Positions 11,756 to 24,570 of a stretch of 64,000 bases of DNA are shown piece after piece (the stretch's first letter is position 1; every line of letters starts with the position of its first letter). A model generated the notes under the pieces. It saw only the letters and a list, made by a program, of their open reading frames with translations, did not search any database and was not told where the DNA came from. Source of the stretch: Stomorhina lunata. Lineage: Eukaryota > Arthropoda > Insecta > Diptera > Rhiniidae. The DNA is taken from assembly GCA_933228675.1 (NCBI GenBank), contig OW121743.1:57366406-57430405 (forward strand), given 5' to 3'. A program made the position numbers and the translations under genes.

Positions 11756-12385
11756 TTTTTATAGAAAAATTTTGTATAGAATGAATAATATTTCTTAAAT
11801 TTCGTCTAGAAAATTTTAACAATTTGCGTCTTTATTTTTCTAAAAGAAACTTTCTATTCAAATATTGCCCAAAATTTAGAGCAATCTTAAAATTCCCTAA
11901 AACTTTTATTTATAGGATTTCTAAGATTTTATTTTATTACTCTACTAAAACCATTAAAAACTCAAACCAGAAAGAAAAACACAAACGAAACTTATTTCGT
12001 GCTGAAATTAAAACACTCAATTCACACTTTAATTGACAGAATTTGAAAATGACAACAAAAATTTAAATAAAATATTTAAATTAAATCATTTCTGTCGTTG
12101 TTTAATGAATTTACACAAGATGTAAGAGAAAAATGCAATTTTGTGTGTAAATATTTTCAAATGCAATTAAGTCATTTGTAACATATATATAAGAGCTTTT
12201 TTATTCAAAAAAGAAAAAAGCTTAATTTAACATTTTGTTAAATTAAAATAAACAAATGAATTAACTGTAAATATAGACATTAATTAAACATTTAAATGTA
12301 AAAACATGAAAATGGCAAAGTAATTACAAATCATGACAGTGAAGGCAAAAAGTTGAAAATATTTAAATGGGAGCAAAGTTAAGAC
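11756..12385. other. AT-rich non-coding spacer
   Basis: Unique AT-rich sequence between two satellites. The open frame at 11824-12036 (70 codons) has no recognisable motif and its flanks do not look genic. No RNA gene or transposon end was seen. Confidence 0.55.
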
Positions 12386-13650
12386 CAAACTCTTCCCACC
12401 CTCAACTCTTCTATGGAAAACTTTTCCCACCTTCAACTTTTTTTTAGAAAACTCTTTCAACCTTCAACTTTTCTATAAAAAACTCTTCCACGTCCTACTT
12501 TTCTATAGAAAACTCTTCCACCTTCATCTTTTCTATAGAATACTTTTCCTCCTTCATCTTGTCTATAGAAAACTCTTCCCATCTTCAATCTTTCTACAGA
12601 AAACTCTTCCCATCGTTAACTTTTCTATAAAAAACTCATCACCTTCAACTTTTCTATGAAAAACTCTTCCCACCTTCAACTTTTCTATAGAAAGATCTTC
12701 GCACCGTCGACTTTTCTATAGAAAGCTCTTCCCACCGTCAACTTTTATATAGAAAACTCTTCCCACCTTCAACTTTTCTATAGAGAACTCTTCCCACCTT
12801 CAATATTTCTATAGAAAATTCTTCTTCACTTCAACTTTTCTATAGAAAACTCTTTCCACCTTTAACTCTTAACACCTTCAATTTTTCTATAGAAAACTCT
12901 TCTCATCTTCAACTTTGCTATAGAAAACTCTTCCCACCTTCAACTTTGCTATAGAAAACTCTTCCTACCTTCAACTTTTCTATAGAAAACTCTTCCCACC
13001 TTCAACTTTTCTATAGAAAACTCTTCCCACCTTAAACTTTTCTATAGAAAACTCTTCCCACCTTCAACTTTTACATAGAAAACTCTTCCCACCTTCAACT
13101 TTTATATAGAAAACTCTTCCCCCTGGTCAACTTTTCTATAGAAAACTCTTCCCGCTGGTCAACTTTTCTATAGAAAACTTTTCCCTCTGGTCAACTTTTC
13201 TATAGAAAACTCTTCCCTCTGGTCAACTTTTCTATAGAAAACTCTTCCCTCTGGTCAACTTTTCTATAGAAAACTCTTCCCTCTGGTCAACTTTTCTATA
13301 GAAACTCTTTCCTCTGGTCAACTTTTCTATAGAAACTCTTCCCTCTGGTCAACTTTTCTATAGAAACTCATCCCTCTGGTCAACTTTTCTATAGAAAACT
13401 CTTCCCCCTGGTCAACTTTTCTATAGAAAACTCTTCCCACCCTCAACTTTTCTATAGAAAACTCTTCCCACCCTCAACTTTTCTATAAAAAACTCTTCCC
13501 ACTGTCAACTTTTCTATAGAAAACTCTTCCCTTTGTCAACTTTTCTAAAGAAAACTCTTCCCTTTGTCAACTTTTCTAAAGAAAACTTTTCCCACGGTCA
13601 ACTTTTCTTTAGAAAACTTTTCTCACTGTCAAACTCTTTTCTTCGCACCA
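12386..13650. repeat. 32-bp satellite array with pyrimidine-rich linker
   Basis: About 38 copies of a 32-bp unit: TTCTATAGAAAACTCTTCCC followed by ACCTTCAACTTT. Subtypes cluster: ACCTTCAAC dominates to about 13120, CTCTGGTCAAC or CCCTGGTCAAC from about 13115 to 13430, and GTCAAC or CCTCAAC variants near the right end. It shares TTCTATAGAAAA with the neighbouring arrays, but the linker is unusually C-rich. An open frame at 13533-13781 arises from the repeat. Confidence 0.93.
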
Positions 13651-15195
13651 TCAAATTCTTTTCGCAAATCGACTTTAATATTGAAATACAAAATACTATA
13701 ACTCATTTTTCGCAGAATTTTTCTTTGAGAAATTATTCTACAATCCTACGTGCTTATAAAGCCATCATATTACGAATATAACTTTTGCTTTAAAAATTCA
13801 TTCAATAAGCCTTTTAACTTTATAATACAAAAGCATACTTCTAGGTATTGAAAACGTTGATAAAATACTGCCTACCTTAAGGCTGGCTCAGCCAATACAC
13901 GCACACATGACGACGGCTTTATTCCCAACACATGTACAAAGTGAATGCATAAATATTTTATTTATTACAAAAATGATTGCAACATAATCATAAGCTTATT
14001 CGTAAGAGTATGTATATTTGGCCTGAATTTGTACGGAAAAGCCCCAACTGAACATTTGTTTTAAGGGAAAGAGTAAAAGGCGAATAAAATGTTGTTAACC
14101 CATTAAAGGGTGTAGTCGAAAATAAAAAAAAAACCCAACAGCTGTATTGACGAGCAGGTTGATGGGAAAATGTTATGGAAAAAAACCAAGATGACAACAA
14201 ACCAATAATTGGGTTGAATATATATTTATGTTCGACGACGTTATGTGAAATAAAACACGTAAATAAAGTTTATTTTTTATACAACTTCCCCCTTTTTGGC
14301 CCCCATTTACCCCCTTCTCTTCCTAGACATACACTCGCATTGAATGTCATAAATAATGCGTTGAAAACGGTACAATTAAAGGGGTATATAAAACAGGATA
14401 TGGCAAGGATGTGTGTATTGGTATATCCTTACATATTCTCCAATAACAAAATTTTATAAACCTTATTTAAAGCTGGTTGTTTTTTTGTTCTTGTTATAAT
14501 AAAAAACTTTTTATATAGAAAACGACTGGTATTGAGGGTGTTCAAACGTTGTTTAAGTTTAAAAATAAAATAAAACCGGCAAAAGAATATAAAGAAAGTG
14601 AAGCAGAAGAAAAAGTTAAAGAAAAACACAACGAAATTCATTAAAGTAATTTCCTGTGAATAACGTGACTCTGTTAACACAATACAAATACACACACACA
14701 TGCACATGTATGAGTTTAAAAATAAGACTAACTTTTACTTACACACTTACGAAATTACACATAATGTGTATTTAACTCTATATGAGATAATTATTTATGC
14801 AATATTTATATTAAAACAATTTTCTTATTGTAAATTAATTGTTAGTAGGTAGATATTTGGCTTGTCTTGTTGGCCGTCCGTCCCTCCATCCATCCATATG
14901 TCAGACGGAAATTTTTAAGCCATTCAAAAAATTTCTTTTTACTCTTTGCTGTCATTAAATGACAGACTGACTGGCTCGTTTGTTCGCTGACGCATTAACT
15001 TGGCTTTTTGAACTACCACGAATAACCACAATCATGGTGGTTTTTTATATCAACGTCATAACCACTATCGTATCTCTCTGGTTTTAATTGTAATTACAAT
15101 GGAAAAGTTTAAACTACTTTCATAAAATTGTTAAATATTGCAATTTTCTTTCAAAATTTAAATTGTTGAAAAGTAGGTGCAATAACAATAAAATA
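13651..15195. other. Non-coding spacer with low-complexity tracts
   Basis: Unique sequence with short pyrimidine tracts (CCGTCCGTCC near 14875, CATCCATCCATC near 14887) and CA-rich runs (near 14690). Overlapping open frames at 13988-14200, 14175-14459 and 14429-14707 show low-complexity residues and no domain. No gene is supported. Confidence 0.5.
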
Positions 15196-17680
15196 TAACA
15201 TTTTTTTACAAAAAAAATTTTTTATAAGGAAAATTTTTCTATAAAAAAATTTCGTTAAGAAAATTTTTCTATAGAAAAAATTTCATTAAGAAAATTTTTC
15301 TATAGAAAAAATTTCATTAAGGAAATTTTTATTTAGAAAAAATTTTATTAAGAAAATTTTCTATAGAAAAAATTTTATTAAGAAAATTTTTCTATAAAAA
15401 AAATTTCATTAAGAAAATATTTCTATAGAAAAAATTTCATTAAGAAAATTTTTCTATAGAAAAAATTTCATTAAGAAAATTTTTCTATAGAAAAAATTTC
15501 ATTAAGAAAATTTTTCTATAGAAAAAATTTCATTTAGAAAATTATTCTATAGAAAATATTTCATTAAGAAAATTTTTCTATAGAAAAAATTTCATTAAGA
15601 AAATTTTTCTATAGAAAAAATTTCATTAAGAAAATTTTTCTATAGAAAAAATTTCATTAAGAAAATTTTTCTATAGAAAAAATTTCATTAAGAAAATTTT
15701 TCTATAGAAAAAATTTCATTAAGAAAATTTTTCTATAGAAAAAATTTCATTAAGAAAATTATTCTATAGAAAAAATTTCATTAAGAAAATTATTCTATAG
15801 AAAATATTTCATTAAGAAAATTTTTCTATAGAAAAAATTTCTTTAAGAAAATTTTTCTATAGAAAAAATTTCTTTAAGAAAATTTTTCTATAGAAAAAAT
15901 TTCTTTAAGAAAATTTTTCTATAGAAAAAATTTTATTAAGATAATTTTTCTATAGAAAAAATTTCATTAAGAAAATTTTTCTAAAGAAAAAATTTCATTA
16001 AGAAAATTTTTCTATAGAAAAAATTTCATTAAGAAAATTTTTCTATAGAAAAAATTTCAATAAGAACATTTTTCTATAGAAAAAAATTCATAAAGAAAAT
16101 TTTTCTATAGAAAAAATTTCATTAAGAAAATTTTTTTATAGAAAAAATTTCATTAAGAAAATTTTTCTATAGAAAAAATTTCATTAAGAAAATTATTCTA
16201 TAGAAAATATTTCATTAAGAAAATTTTTCTATAGAAAATATTTCATTAAGAATATTTTTCTATAGAAAAAATTTCTTTAAGAAAATTTTTCTATAGAAGA
16301 AATTTCATTAGGAAAATTTTTTTATAGAAAAAATTTCATTAAGAAAATTTTTCTATAGAAAAAATTTCATTAAGAAAATTTTTCTATAGAAAAACTTTCA
16401 TTAAGAAAATTTTTCTAAAGAAAAAATTTCATTAAGAAAATTTTTCTATAGAAAAAATTTCATTTAGAAAATTTTTCTATAGAAAAAATTTCATTAAGAA
16501 AATTTTTCTATAGAAAAAATTTCTTTAAGAAAATTTTTCTATAGAAAACATTTCATTAAGAAAATTTTTCTTTAGAAAAACTTTCATTAAGAAAATTTTT
16601 CTAAAGAAAAAATTTCATTAAGAAAATTTTTCTATAGAAAAAATTTCATTAAGAAAATTTTTCTATAGAAAAAATTTCATTAAGAAAATTTTTCTATAGA
16701 AAAAATTTCTTTAAGAAAATTTTTCTATAGAAAAAATTTCATTAAGAAAATTTTTCTATAGAAAAAATTTCATTAAGAAAATTTTTCTATAGAAAAAATT
16801 TCTTTAAGAAAATTTTTCTATAGAAAAAATTTCATTAAGAAAATTTTTCTATAGAAAAAATTTCTTTAAGAAAATTTTTCTATAGAAAACATTTCATTAA
16901 GAAAATTTTTCTTTAGAAAAACTTTCATTAAGAAAATTTTTCAAAAGAAAAAATTTCATTAAGAAAATTTTTCTATAGAAAAAATTTCATTAAGAAAATT
17001 TTTCTATAGAAAAAATTTCATTAAGAAAATTTTTCTATAGAAAAAATTTCATTAAGAAAATTTTTCTATAGAAAAAATTTCTTTAAGAAAATTTTTCTAT
17101 AGAAAAAATTTCATTAAGAAAATTTTTCTATAGAAAAAATTTCTTTAAGAAAATTTTTCTATAGAAAAAATTTCATTAAGAAAATTTTTCTATAGAAAAA
17201 ATTTCTTTAAGAAAATTTTTCTATAGAAAACATTTCATTAAGAAAATTTTTCTATAGAAAAACTTTCATTAAGAAAATTTTTCTAAAGAAAAAATTTCAT
17301 TAAGAAAATTTTTTTATAGAAAAAATTTCATTAAGAAAATTTTTCTATAGAAAACATTTCATTAAGAAAATTTTTCTATAGAAAAACTTTCATTAAGAAA
17401 ATTTTTCTATAGAAAAAATTTCATTAAGAAAATTTTTTTATAGAAAAAATTTCATTAAGAAAATTTTTTAATACAAAAAATTTCATAAATACAATTTTTC
17501 TATAGAAAAAATTTAATTAAGAAAAATTTTTTATAGAAAAAATTTCAATAAGAAAATTTTTCTATAGAAAAAATTTCATAAAGGAAACTAATTAATTTCG
17601 ATTTTATAAGGATAAAGGAAACTTTTATATGGAAAAAATTTTATAAAGAAAATTTTTCTATAGAAAAAATTTTATAAAGT
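15196..17680 (+). repeat. 31-bp satellite array B (TTTCATTAAG type)
   Basis: About 79 copies of a 31-bp unit made of TTCTATAGAAAAAATTTC and then ATTAAGAAAATTT. It is the same length as the 2.4-11.7 kb unit and shares its CTATAG half, but ATTAAG replaces GATAG. TTTCTTTAAG variants alternate in blocks at 15835-15915, 16265 and 16500-17225, indicating local higher-order repeats. Confidence 0.94.
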
Positions 17681-18960
17681 TATGAAATTTTTTCGTTATG
17701 AAATTTTTTCTCTAGAAAAATTTTCTATATGAAATTTTTTTCTCTACAAAAATTTTCTTTATGAATTTTTTCTATAGAAAAACTTTCTTTATGAAATTTT
17801 TTCTAAAGAAAAATTTTCTTTATGAAATTTTTTCTATAGAAAAATTTCCTTTATGAAATCTTTTTTATAGAAAAATTACCTTTATGAAATTTTTTGTATC
17901 GAAAAATTTTCTTTACAAAGTTTTTTTTATAGAAAAATTTTCTTTATGAAATTTTTTCTATAAAAAAAACTTTCTTTATGATATTTTTCTATAGAAAAAT
18001 TTTCTTTATGAAGTTTTTCTAAAGAAAAATTTATTTTTTATGAAATTTTTTCTATTGAATAATTTTCTTTATGAAAGTTTTTCTACAGAATTTTTTTTTA
18101 TCAAATTTTTTCTATAGACATATTATAGAAAAAAATTCATAAAGAAAATTTTTCAATAGAAAAAATTTTATAAAGAAAACTTTTTATAGGAAAAATTTCA
18201 TAAAGAAAATGTTTCTATAGAAAAGATTATATAAAGATAACTTTCCTTTTGAACAAATTTCATACATTTTTTTCTATGGCAAAAAAATTTTTTTTATAAA
18301 TTTTTTTCTATAAAAAAATTTCACTATAAAATTTTTATTATAAAATTTTTACTATAGAAAAAAAAAAATTATCTTTACGAAGTTTTTTCTATAGAAATTT
18401 TTTTACAAAATTGTTTTTGTAGAAAAAATTTCTTTATGAAATTTTTCCTATAACAAAAACTTTTTATGAAATTTTTTCTACAGAAAAATTTTCTTATTGG
18501 AATTTTTTCTATAGAAACATTTTCTTTATGAAATTTTTTCTATAGAAAAGTTTTCTTATCAAGTTTTTTTCTTTAGAAAATTTTTTTTTATAAAAATTTT
18601 TCTGTAGATAAATTTTTTTTATAAAATTTTAATTTAAATTTTATAAAGAAATTTTTTCTATAAAAAAATTTTCTCCTAGTAATTTTTCCATAAAATATTT
18701 TCTATAGAAAAATATTATTTATTAAATTTTTTCTATAGAAAAATGAAGTTTGTTCTATGGAAAAATTTTCGGTCTGAAATCTTTTCCATAGAAAATTTTT
18801 CATTATAAAATTTAAAGAAATAATTTCATAAAGAAAATTTTTCTATAGAAAAAATTTCCTAAAGAAAACTTTTCTATAGAAAAAAGTTTATTAAGAAAAT
18901 TTTTCTATAGAAAAAGTTTCTTAAAGAAGAATTTCTATAGAAAAATTCTCTTTTTACTAA
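17681..18960 (-). repeat. Decayed, mostly inverted continuation of array B
   Basis: From about 17680 the units read as the reverse complement (TATGAAATTTTTTCTATAG then AAAAATTTTCTTTA) of the unit to the left. Short forward-oriented stretches return at about 18120-18240 and 18810-18950. Divergence is much higher than in the forward part. Confidence 0.8.
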
Positions 18961-21480
18961 AAATTCAAATTTTTACTAAAAATTTAAAATTTTACAAAAA
19001 ATTCAAAATTTTACTAAAACGCAATAGAAAAAGTTTCTTTATGAAATTCTTTTTATAGAAAAATGTTCAACTTTTCACCAAAAACTAAACTTTTTACTAA
19101 AAATTCAAATTTTTACTAAAAGCTCAAATTTTTACTAAAATTTCAAATTTTTATTATAAATTCAAATTTTTAGTAAAAATTCAAATTTGTGTTAAAAATT
19201 CAAAATTTTACAAAAAATTCAAAATTTTACGAAAAATTCAAATTTTTACCAAAAATTAAAATTTTTACTAGAAATTCAAATTTTTACTAAAAATTAAAAT
19301 TTTTACTATAAAATTCAAATTTGTGTTAACAATTCAAAATTTTACAAAAAATTTAATATTTTACAAAAAATTCAAAATTTTATTAAAAATTTAAAATTCT
19401 ACTAAAAATTTAAAATTCTACTAAAAATTTTAGATTTTTACTAAAAATTCTAATTTTTACTAAAAGTTCAAATTTTACTAAAAATTAGAATTTTCAATAA
19501 AAATTCAATTAAATTTTTTTTTATAAAATTCTTTCTGTAGAAAAATTTTCAACTTTTCACTAAAAAGTAAACTTTTTACCTAAATTTCAAATTTTTACTA
19601 AAAATCAAATTTTGACTAAAATATTAAAATTTTACTAAAAATTCAAATTATTACAAAAATTTTAAAATTTTACTAATAATTAAAATTTTTACAAAAAATT
19701 TAAGTTTTTACTAAAAATTTAAATTTTTACTAAAAATTTAAATTTTTGCTAAAAATTTAAATTTTTACTAAAGACTCAAAATTTTACTAAAAATTAAAAT
19801 TTTTTTAAAAATTCTAATTATTACTAAAAATTCAAATTTTTACTAAAAATTCAAATTTTTACTAAAAATTTAAATTTTTACTAACAATTTAAATATATAC
19901 TAAAAATTAAAATTTTTACTTTAAATTCAAAATTTTACTACATATTCAAATTTTTACTATAAATTTAAAATTTTTACTAAAAATTCAAATTTTTGTTAAA
20001 AATTTTAAATATCACTAAAAATTAAAATTTTTACTAAAAACTGAAGTTATTACAAAAATTTGAAAATTTTACTAAAAATAAAAATTTTTACAAAAAATTC
20101 CAAATATTACTAAAAATTCAAATTTTTACTAATAAATAAAATTTTTACTAAAAATTAAAATTTTCACTAAAAGTTCAATAATTTTTTTTATAAAATTCTT
20201 TCTGTAGAAAAATTTTAAGCTTTTCACTAAAAAGTAAACTTTTTACTTAAAATTAAAATATTGACTAAAAATTAAAATTTTGACTAAAAATTTAAAATTT
20301 TACTAAAAATGAAATTCTTACTAAAAATTCAAAATTTTACTAAAAATTCAAAATTTTACTAAAAATAAAAATTTTTACTAAAAATTCAAATTTTTACTAA
20401 AAATTTAAATTTTTACTACAAATTCATAATTTTACAATAAATTCAAATTTTTACTTAAAATTCAAAATACTACTAAAAATTCAAATTTTTACTAATAAAT
20501 AAAATTTTTACTAAAAATTAAAATTTCCACTAAAAGTTCAATAATTTTTTTTTTAAATTCTTTCTGTAGAAAAATTTTCAACTTTTCACTAAAAACTAAA
20601 CTTTTTACTTAAAATTCAATTTTTACAAAAAATTCAATTTTTACAAAAAATTAAAATTTTGACTAAAAATTTAAAATTTTACTAAAAATGAAATTTTTAT
20701 TAAAAATTCAAAATTTTACTAAAAATTCAAAATTTTACTAAAAATTCAAAATTTTACTAAAAATAAAAATTTTTACTAAAAATTCAAATTTTTACTACAA
20801 ATTCAAAATTTTAGAATAAACTTAAATTTTTACTAAAAATTCAAAATACTACTAAAAATTCAAACTTTTACTAATAAATAAAATTTTTACTAAAAATTAA
20901 AATTTTCACTAAAAATTCAATTGAAATATTTTCTTTCTATTAAATTATTTTCAACTTTTCACCAAAAACTAAACTTGTTATTAAAAATTCAAATTTTTAC
21001 TAAAAATTCAAAATTACACTAAAAATTAAAATTTTTAATAAAAATTCAAATTTTTACTAAAAATTCAAAATTACACTAAAAATTAAAATTTTTAATAAAA
21101 ATTCAAATTTTTACTAAAAATTCAAATTTTCACTAAAAATTCAAATTTTCACTAAAAATTCAAATTTTCACAAAAAATTCAAATTTTCACTAAAAATTCA
21201 AATTTTCACTAAAAATTCAATTTTTTTCTAACAATTCAAATTTTTACTTAAAATTCAAATTTTTACTAAAAATTTAAATTTTCACAAAAAATTAAAATTT
21301 TTAGTATAAATTCAAATTTTCACTAAAAATTCAAATTTTCACTTAAAATTCAAATTGTTGCTAACAACTCAAACTTTCATTTAAAATTCAACTTTTCACT
21401 TAAAATTCATATTTTATTAAAAATTTAATTTTTCACTTACAACAAAATTATTTTATTATAAATTAAATTTTTTGCATAAA
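18961..21480. repeat. 19-bp satellite array with an embedded higher-order marker
   Basis: About 130 diverged copies of a 19-bp unit, TTTTTACTAAAAATTCAAA. A different segment containing TTCTGTAGAAAAATTTTC then AACTTTTCACTAAAAA recurs near 19050, 19540, 20200, 20570 and 20940. It divides the array into larger blocks and keeps a trace of the neighbouring TTCTATAG satellite. A subfamily with TTTTCACTAAAAATTCAAA occupies about 21115-21340. Confidence 0.88.
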
Positions 21481-23150
21481 AGTAAATTTTTACTTCAAAC
21501 TTACTTTTTAACAAAATGTATTTTTTTTTCTTTTTTCTAACCATTAAAAACACATAACCAATTAAAATGAAAGACTCACCTTTTTTCACTTATACAAAAA
21601 TCCCTTGAATCTTTAAGCTTCTTAATGTATATATACATTCTTTTTTGTCGAAATAGTATTTAAATAAATTTTCATTTTAACTCTTGAGAATGTAAAAAAT
21701 CTTGAACATGCTCCATAATTTCCACACCATCTAACTCCAACATAAACCGAGTTTACAAAAACATTTACTCATGTACTTCATTTCGAAAATATTATAAAAG
21801 ACACACCCTTGCAAAAATATAAAATTTTTTTAATAAAATAAAAACTACAACAATGTTAAAAAATAATAATAATATGAAAAAAGAGTCAGTGGTGGCACCA
21901 AAACATAAAAATTTGCATAAGAGTGACATTTACACGTGAGTGTACATGATGGTTTTTGGCACAAAATGTAACTACTTGCAACACACACACACGAGCACAC
22001 ACACATGAGTAGTAATTGTGAAAAAAAAATATATTGAATTTATTCTTTAAAAATTCCGGAATATAAAACTTAAACAGGAAAACTTTCAAGTGTTCTTAAG
22101 AAACTGTTACTAAAGTAATAAAATACTTTTGAAAATACATAATAAATTCAAGTAACAAGAAACGAAAAAAAAAAATAAAAACATCAAAAAACAAAACTTT
22201 AATAAAAAAAAAACCCAGAAGAAAAAAAAACTGAAAGTTCAGCAAAAAAATAGAAAAATTTTTATAGAAAAAAAATCCATATGAGAATTATGATGACATA
22301 TGATGCCAACCCTAAATAAAAAACTATAAAAAACATTTAAACTCACATATACCACCCAAGAGTTTTACTACTATTTCTATAAAAATAAAATAATTCTGCA
22401 TTTGAGTATGTGTTGGAAAAATTTATATATTTTACTCCTACTATTTTCATATGTAAATAGAAATAATAAAAAACATTATAGAAATAACAAACAGATGAAA
22501 AATCATAATAATAAAAGCAAATGACGAATAGAAAATAGCAAAACAAAAAATCAAAAATAAGAAAAAAAAAACACCCAAGCAAAGTCAGCTTCAATATATG
22601 CTTTGTTTTGTTTTCATTTGTAAAGCCCCTAAAAGTATGCAATGTTTTTCTTTACTTGCCTTTGTTTCTCTTCAAAATATAACGAAAACAAACACACAAG
22701 CAAAATGTTGACTCTAGTTTTTAACTTGTCTCTTTTTAATCTTATAAACTAACAAACACATATGAGTATGAGAACCAGTTATGTATGCTTTCCCTATTTT
22801 TTCGAAGCCCCCCCCAACAGTATGCAATGAATTGTTATAGTTAGTGATTTCTAAAGGAATTATAAATGAAAGTGTAGTGTTCATGAAGGGAGTGCACGAA
22901 GAATTTTTATGAGGGGCTTTTGAGTGGGTAAAATCTTTTGTTACTAATTGAGATTTGCTAATTTGAATACTTTTGGAAGAAATATCACCCCAAGAGTGTT
23001 TTTTAGTTCAAAGACGCGTTTTTTATAAACGAAAAATATAGCTATGACAAGCTTAAAATTCAAAATTTCTATACAAAATTCCTACTATAAGACTTTGATA
23101 ATTTTATTATTCGTTTATGAATTAGCAGTTATTTGTATACAAATTAATGT
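21481..23150. other. AT-rich non-coding spacer
   Basis: Unique sequence with A-rich runs. The open frame at 22343-22642 (99 codons, minus) is rich in F and Y through AT bias and has no motif. The short word ATAAACGAAAAATA plus ATGACAAGCTTA near 23025-23055 recurs at about 62110-62142, so a small dispersed repeat is present. Confidence 0.5.
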
Positions 23151-23880
23151 TTGTCTGTCTATTTGTCCTTTATAGAATTGTAAACTATGCATTAGATCAT
23201 GCTATGATCTTCATGCTCATGATCCGACGAAAGTTTCTAAGTTTGTATGACCAATTTCCGACAGGTAACGCCACTGAAATTTACTCAAAATGAGTTAAAT
23301 CATAAGCTGTGCATTTAATCATGATATAAGCTTTAGTAAAGTTGTTGTACATAAGAGGACGAAGGTTTCTAAGTTGGTATGAACATTTCCGACAGATGGC
23401 GCCACTAAAATGTATTTACATAAAATGATTTAAATCGTTTGATTATACTATGATCTTTGGCAAAGTTGTTGCGCAAGGGTCCACGGAGGTCTTTAAATTG
23501 GTGCGTGCAATTACTTTCCGAAAGATGGCGCCACTAAAGATGATTCAAAATGAATTAAATCGCTAACTAAGTATTTAAACATGTTATGATCTTTAGCAAA
23601 GTTCTTGCGCATGGGTCGACGAAGGTACCAAAGTTGGTATGACCAATTTACGATAGATGGCGCCACTGGAAATTATTCAAAATTAATTGAATCACAAACT
23701 GTGCATTTGATCATGTTATGATTTGAAACAAAGTTGTTTCGGTCGAAGGTTTTTCAGTTGGTTATAAGTTCATCAATTCCCGACAGATGGCGTCACTGAA
23801 AATTACTCAAAATCAATTAAATCGTAAACTGTGCAGTTGATGGTGCTATGATCTTTAGCATATGTAATGTTTTCCTTCAA
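23145..23880 (-). mobile_element. Fragment of element with ~132-bp internal tandem repeats
   Basis: Five to six diverged ~130-bp units, each with a conserved CGACAGATGGCGCCACT-like segment, then AAATTACTCAAAATGA, then AGCAAAGTTGTTGCGCATG. These are the reverse complement of the tandem units in the elements at 37.0-37.8 kb and 38.7-39.35 kb. The left edge (GTTTGTCTGTCTATTTGTCC, 23151) matches the GTCT-like word that borders those arrays. The hairpin end seen in the other copies is missing, so this copy is truncated. Confidence 0.8.
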
Positions 23881-24234
23881 ATTTATTTTTGTTGATGGTG
23901 CATCAACGCAGGCAGGGCACATCAAGTTCAATATAAAGAATTGTCTCCTCAATAGAAAAATTCTTAAATTCGATTTTTAAGCAGACAAATTCTGTTGAAC
24001 ATTTTTTCTTTAAAAATAGAATATTTTTAGTTTAAAGTTTCCTTTCTTTAAGAGTCTACTCTAAGAATATATTTTTTTTTAATGTTATAAAGATTTAAGA
24101 AATAATTTTAAATATCAAGTTGGATCTCGTTAATTCTCTATATCTAACGCAAAAAAAAACATCTCAAAATTTTTGTTTCATTTTAACCCAAATTGTTCCC
24201 GAACCCTTTTTGTGAAAAATTTATAATGGTTTAT

Positions 24235-24570
24235 AATCAGGCGTAGGCAGCCCATACCACCAGAAGCCGAAGACTTTTTATTTCTTTTGTAAATACCACG
24301 ATTATGAATGAAAATGAAAATGAGTATGAAAAGCATTCAGCTTGTTTAAGAAATTACATAAACAAAATAGGCCAGAAACAAATCAAAATCCAATTTATAT
24401 AAATAAAATACATGGTTCGAGAGAACAAAGAAATATAATCTCGAACATTGTTGCCACGACACTATTATTTTTGTAAACATTGGGAATATTTTTGTAAATA
24501 TTGGATATATTTTTTTTTTTTTTTTCAAAACAGAAATAAATTCTAATATTAAACAATTTTAGATTTTTTT
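24235..24570 (+). repeat. Dispersed repeat R, copy 1
   Basis: About 330 bp shared with 32635-32985 in direct orientation. Shared words include TACCACCAGAAGCCGAAGA, TTGTTGCCACGA followed by ACTATTATTTTTGT, and AACAGAAATAAATTCTAATAT followed by a T-rich end. No inverted termini were found. It lies directly left of a CTATAG-type array. Confidence 0.8.

Noticed and set aside
13533..13781. 82-codon frame at the edge of the 32-bp array
   Set aside because: Most of it translates repeat units (TLPFVNFSKE-like repeats); the rest has no motif.
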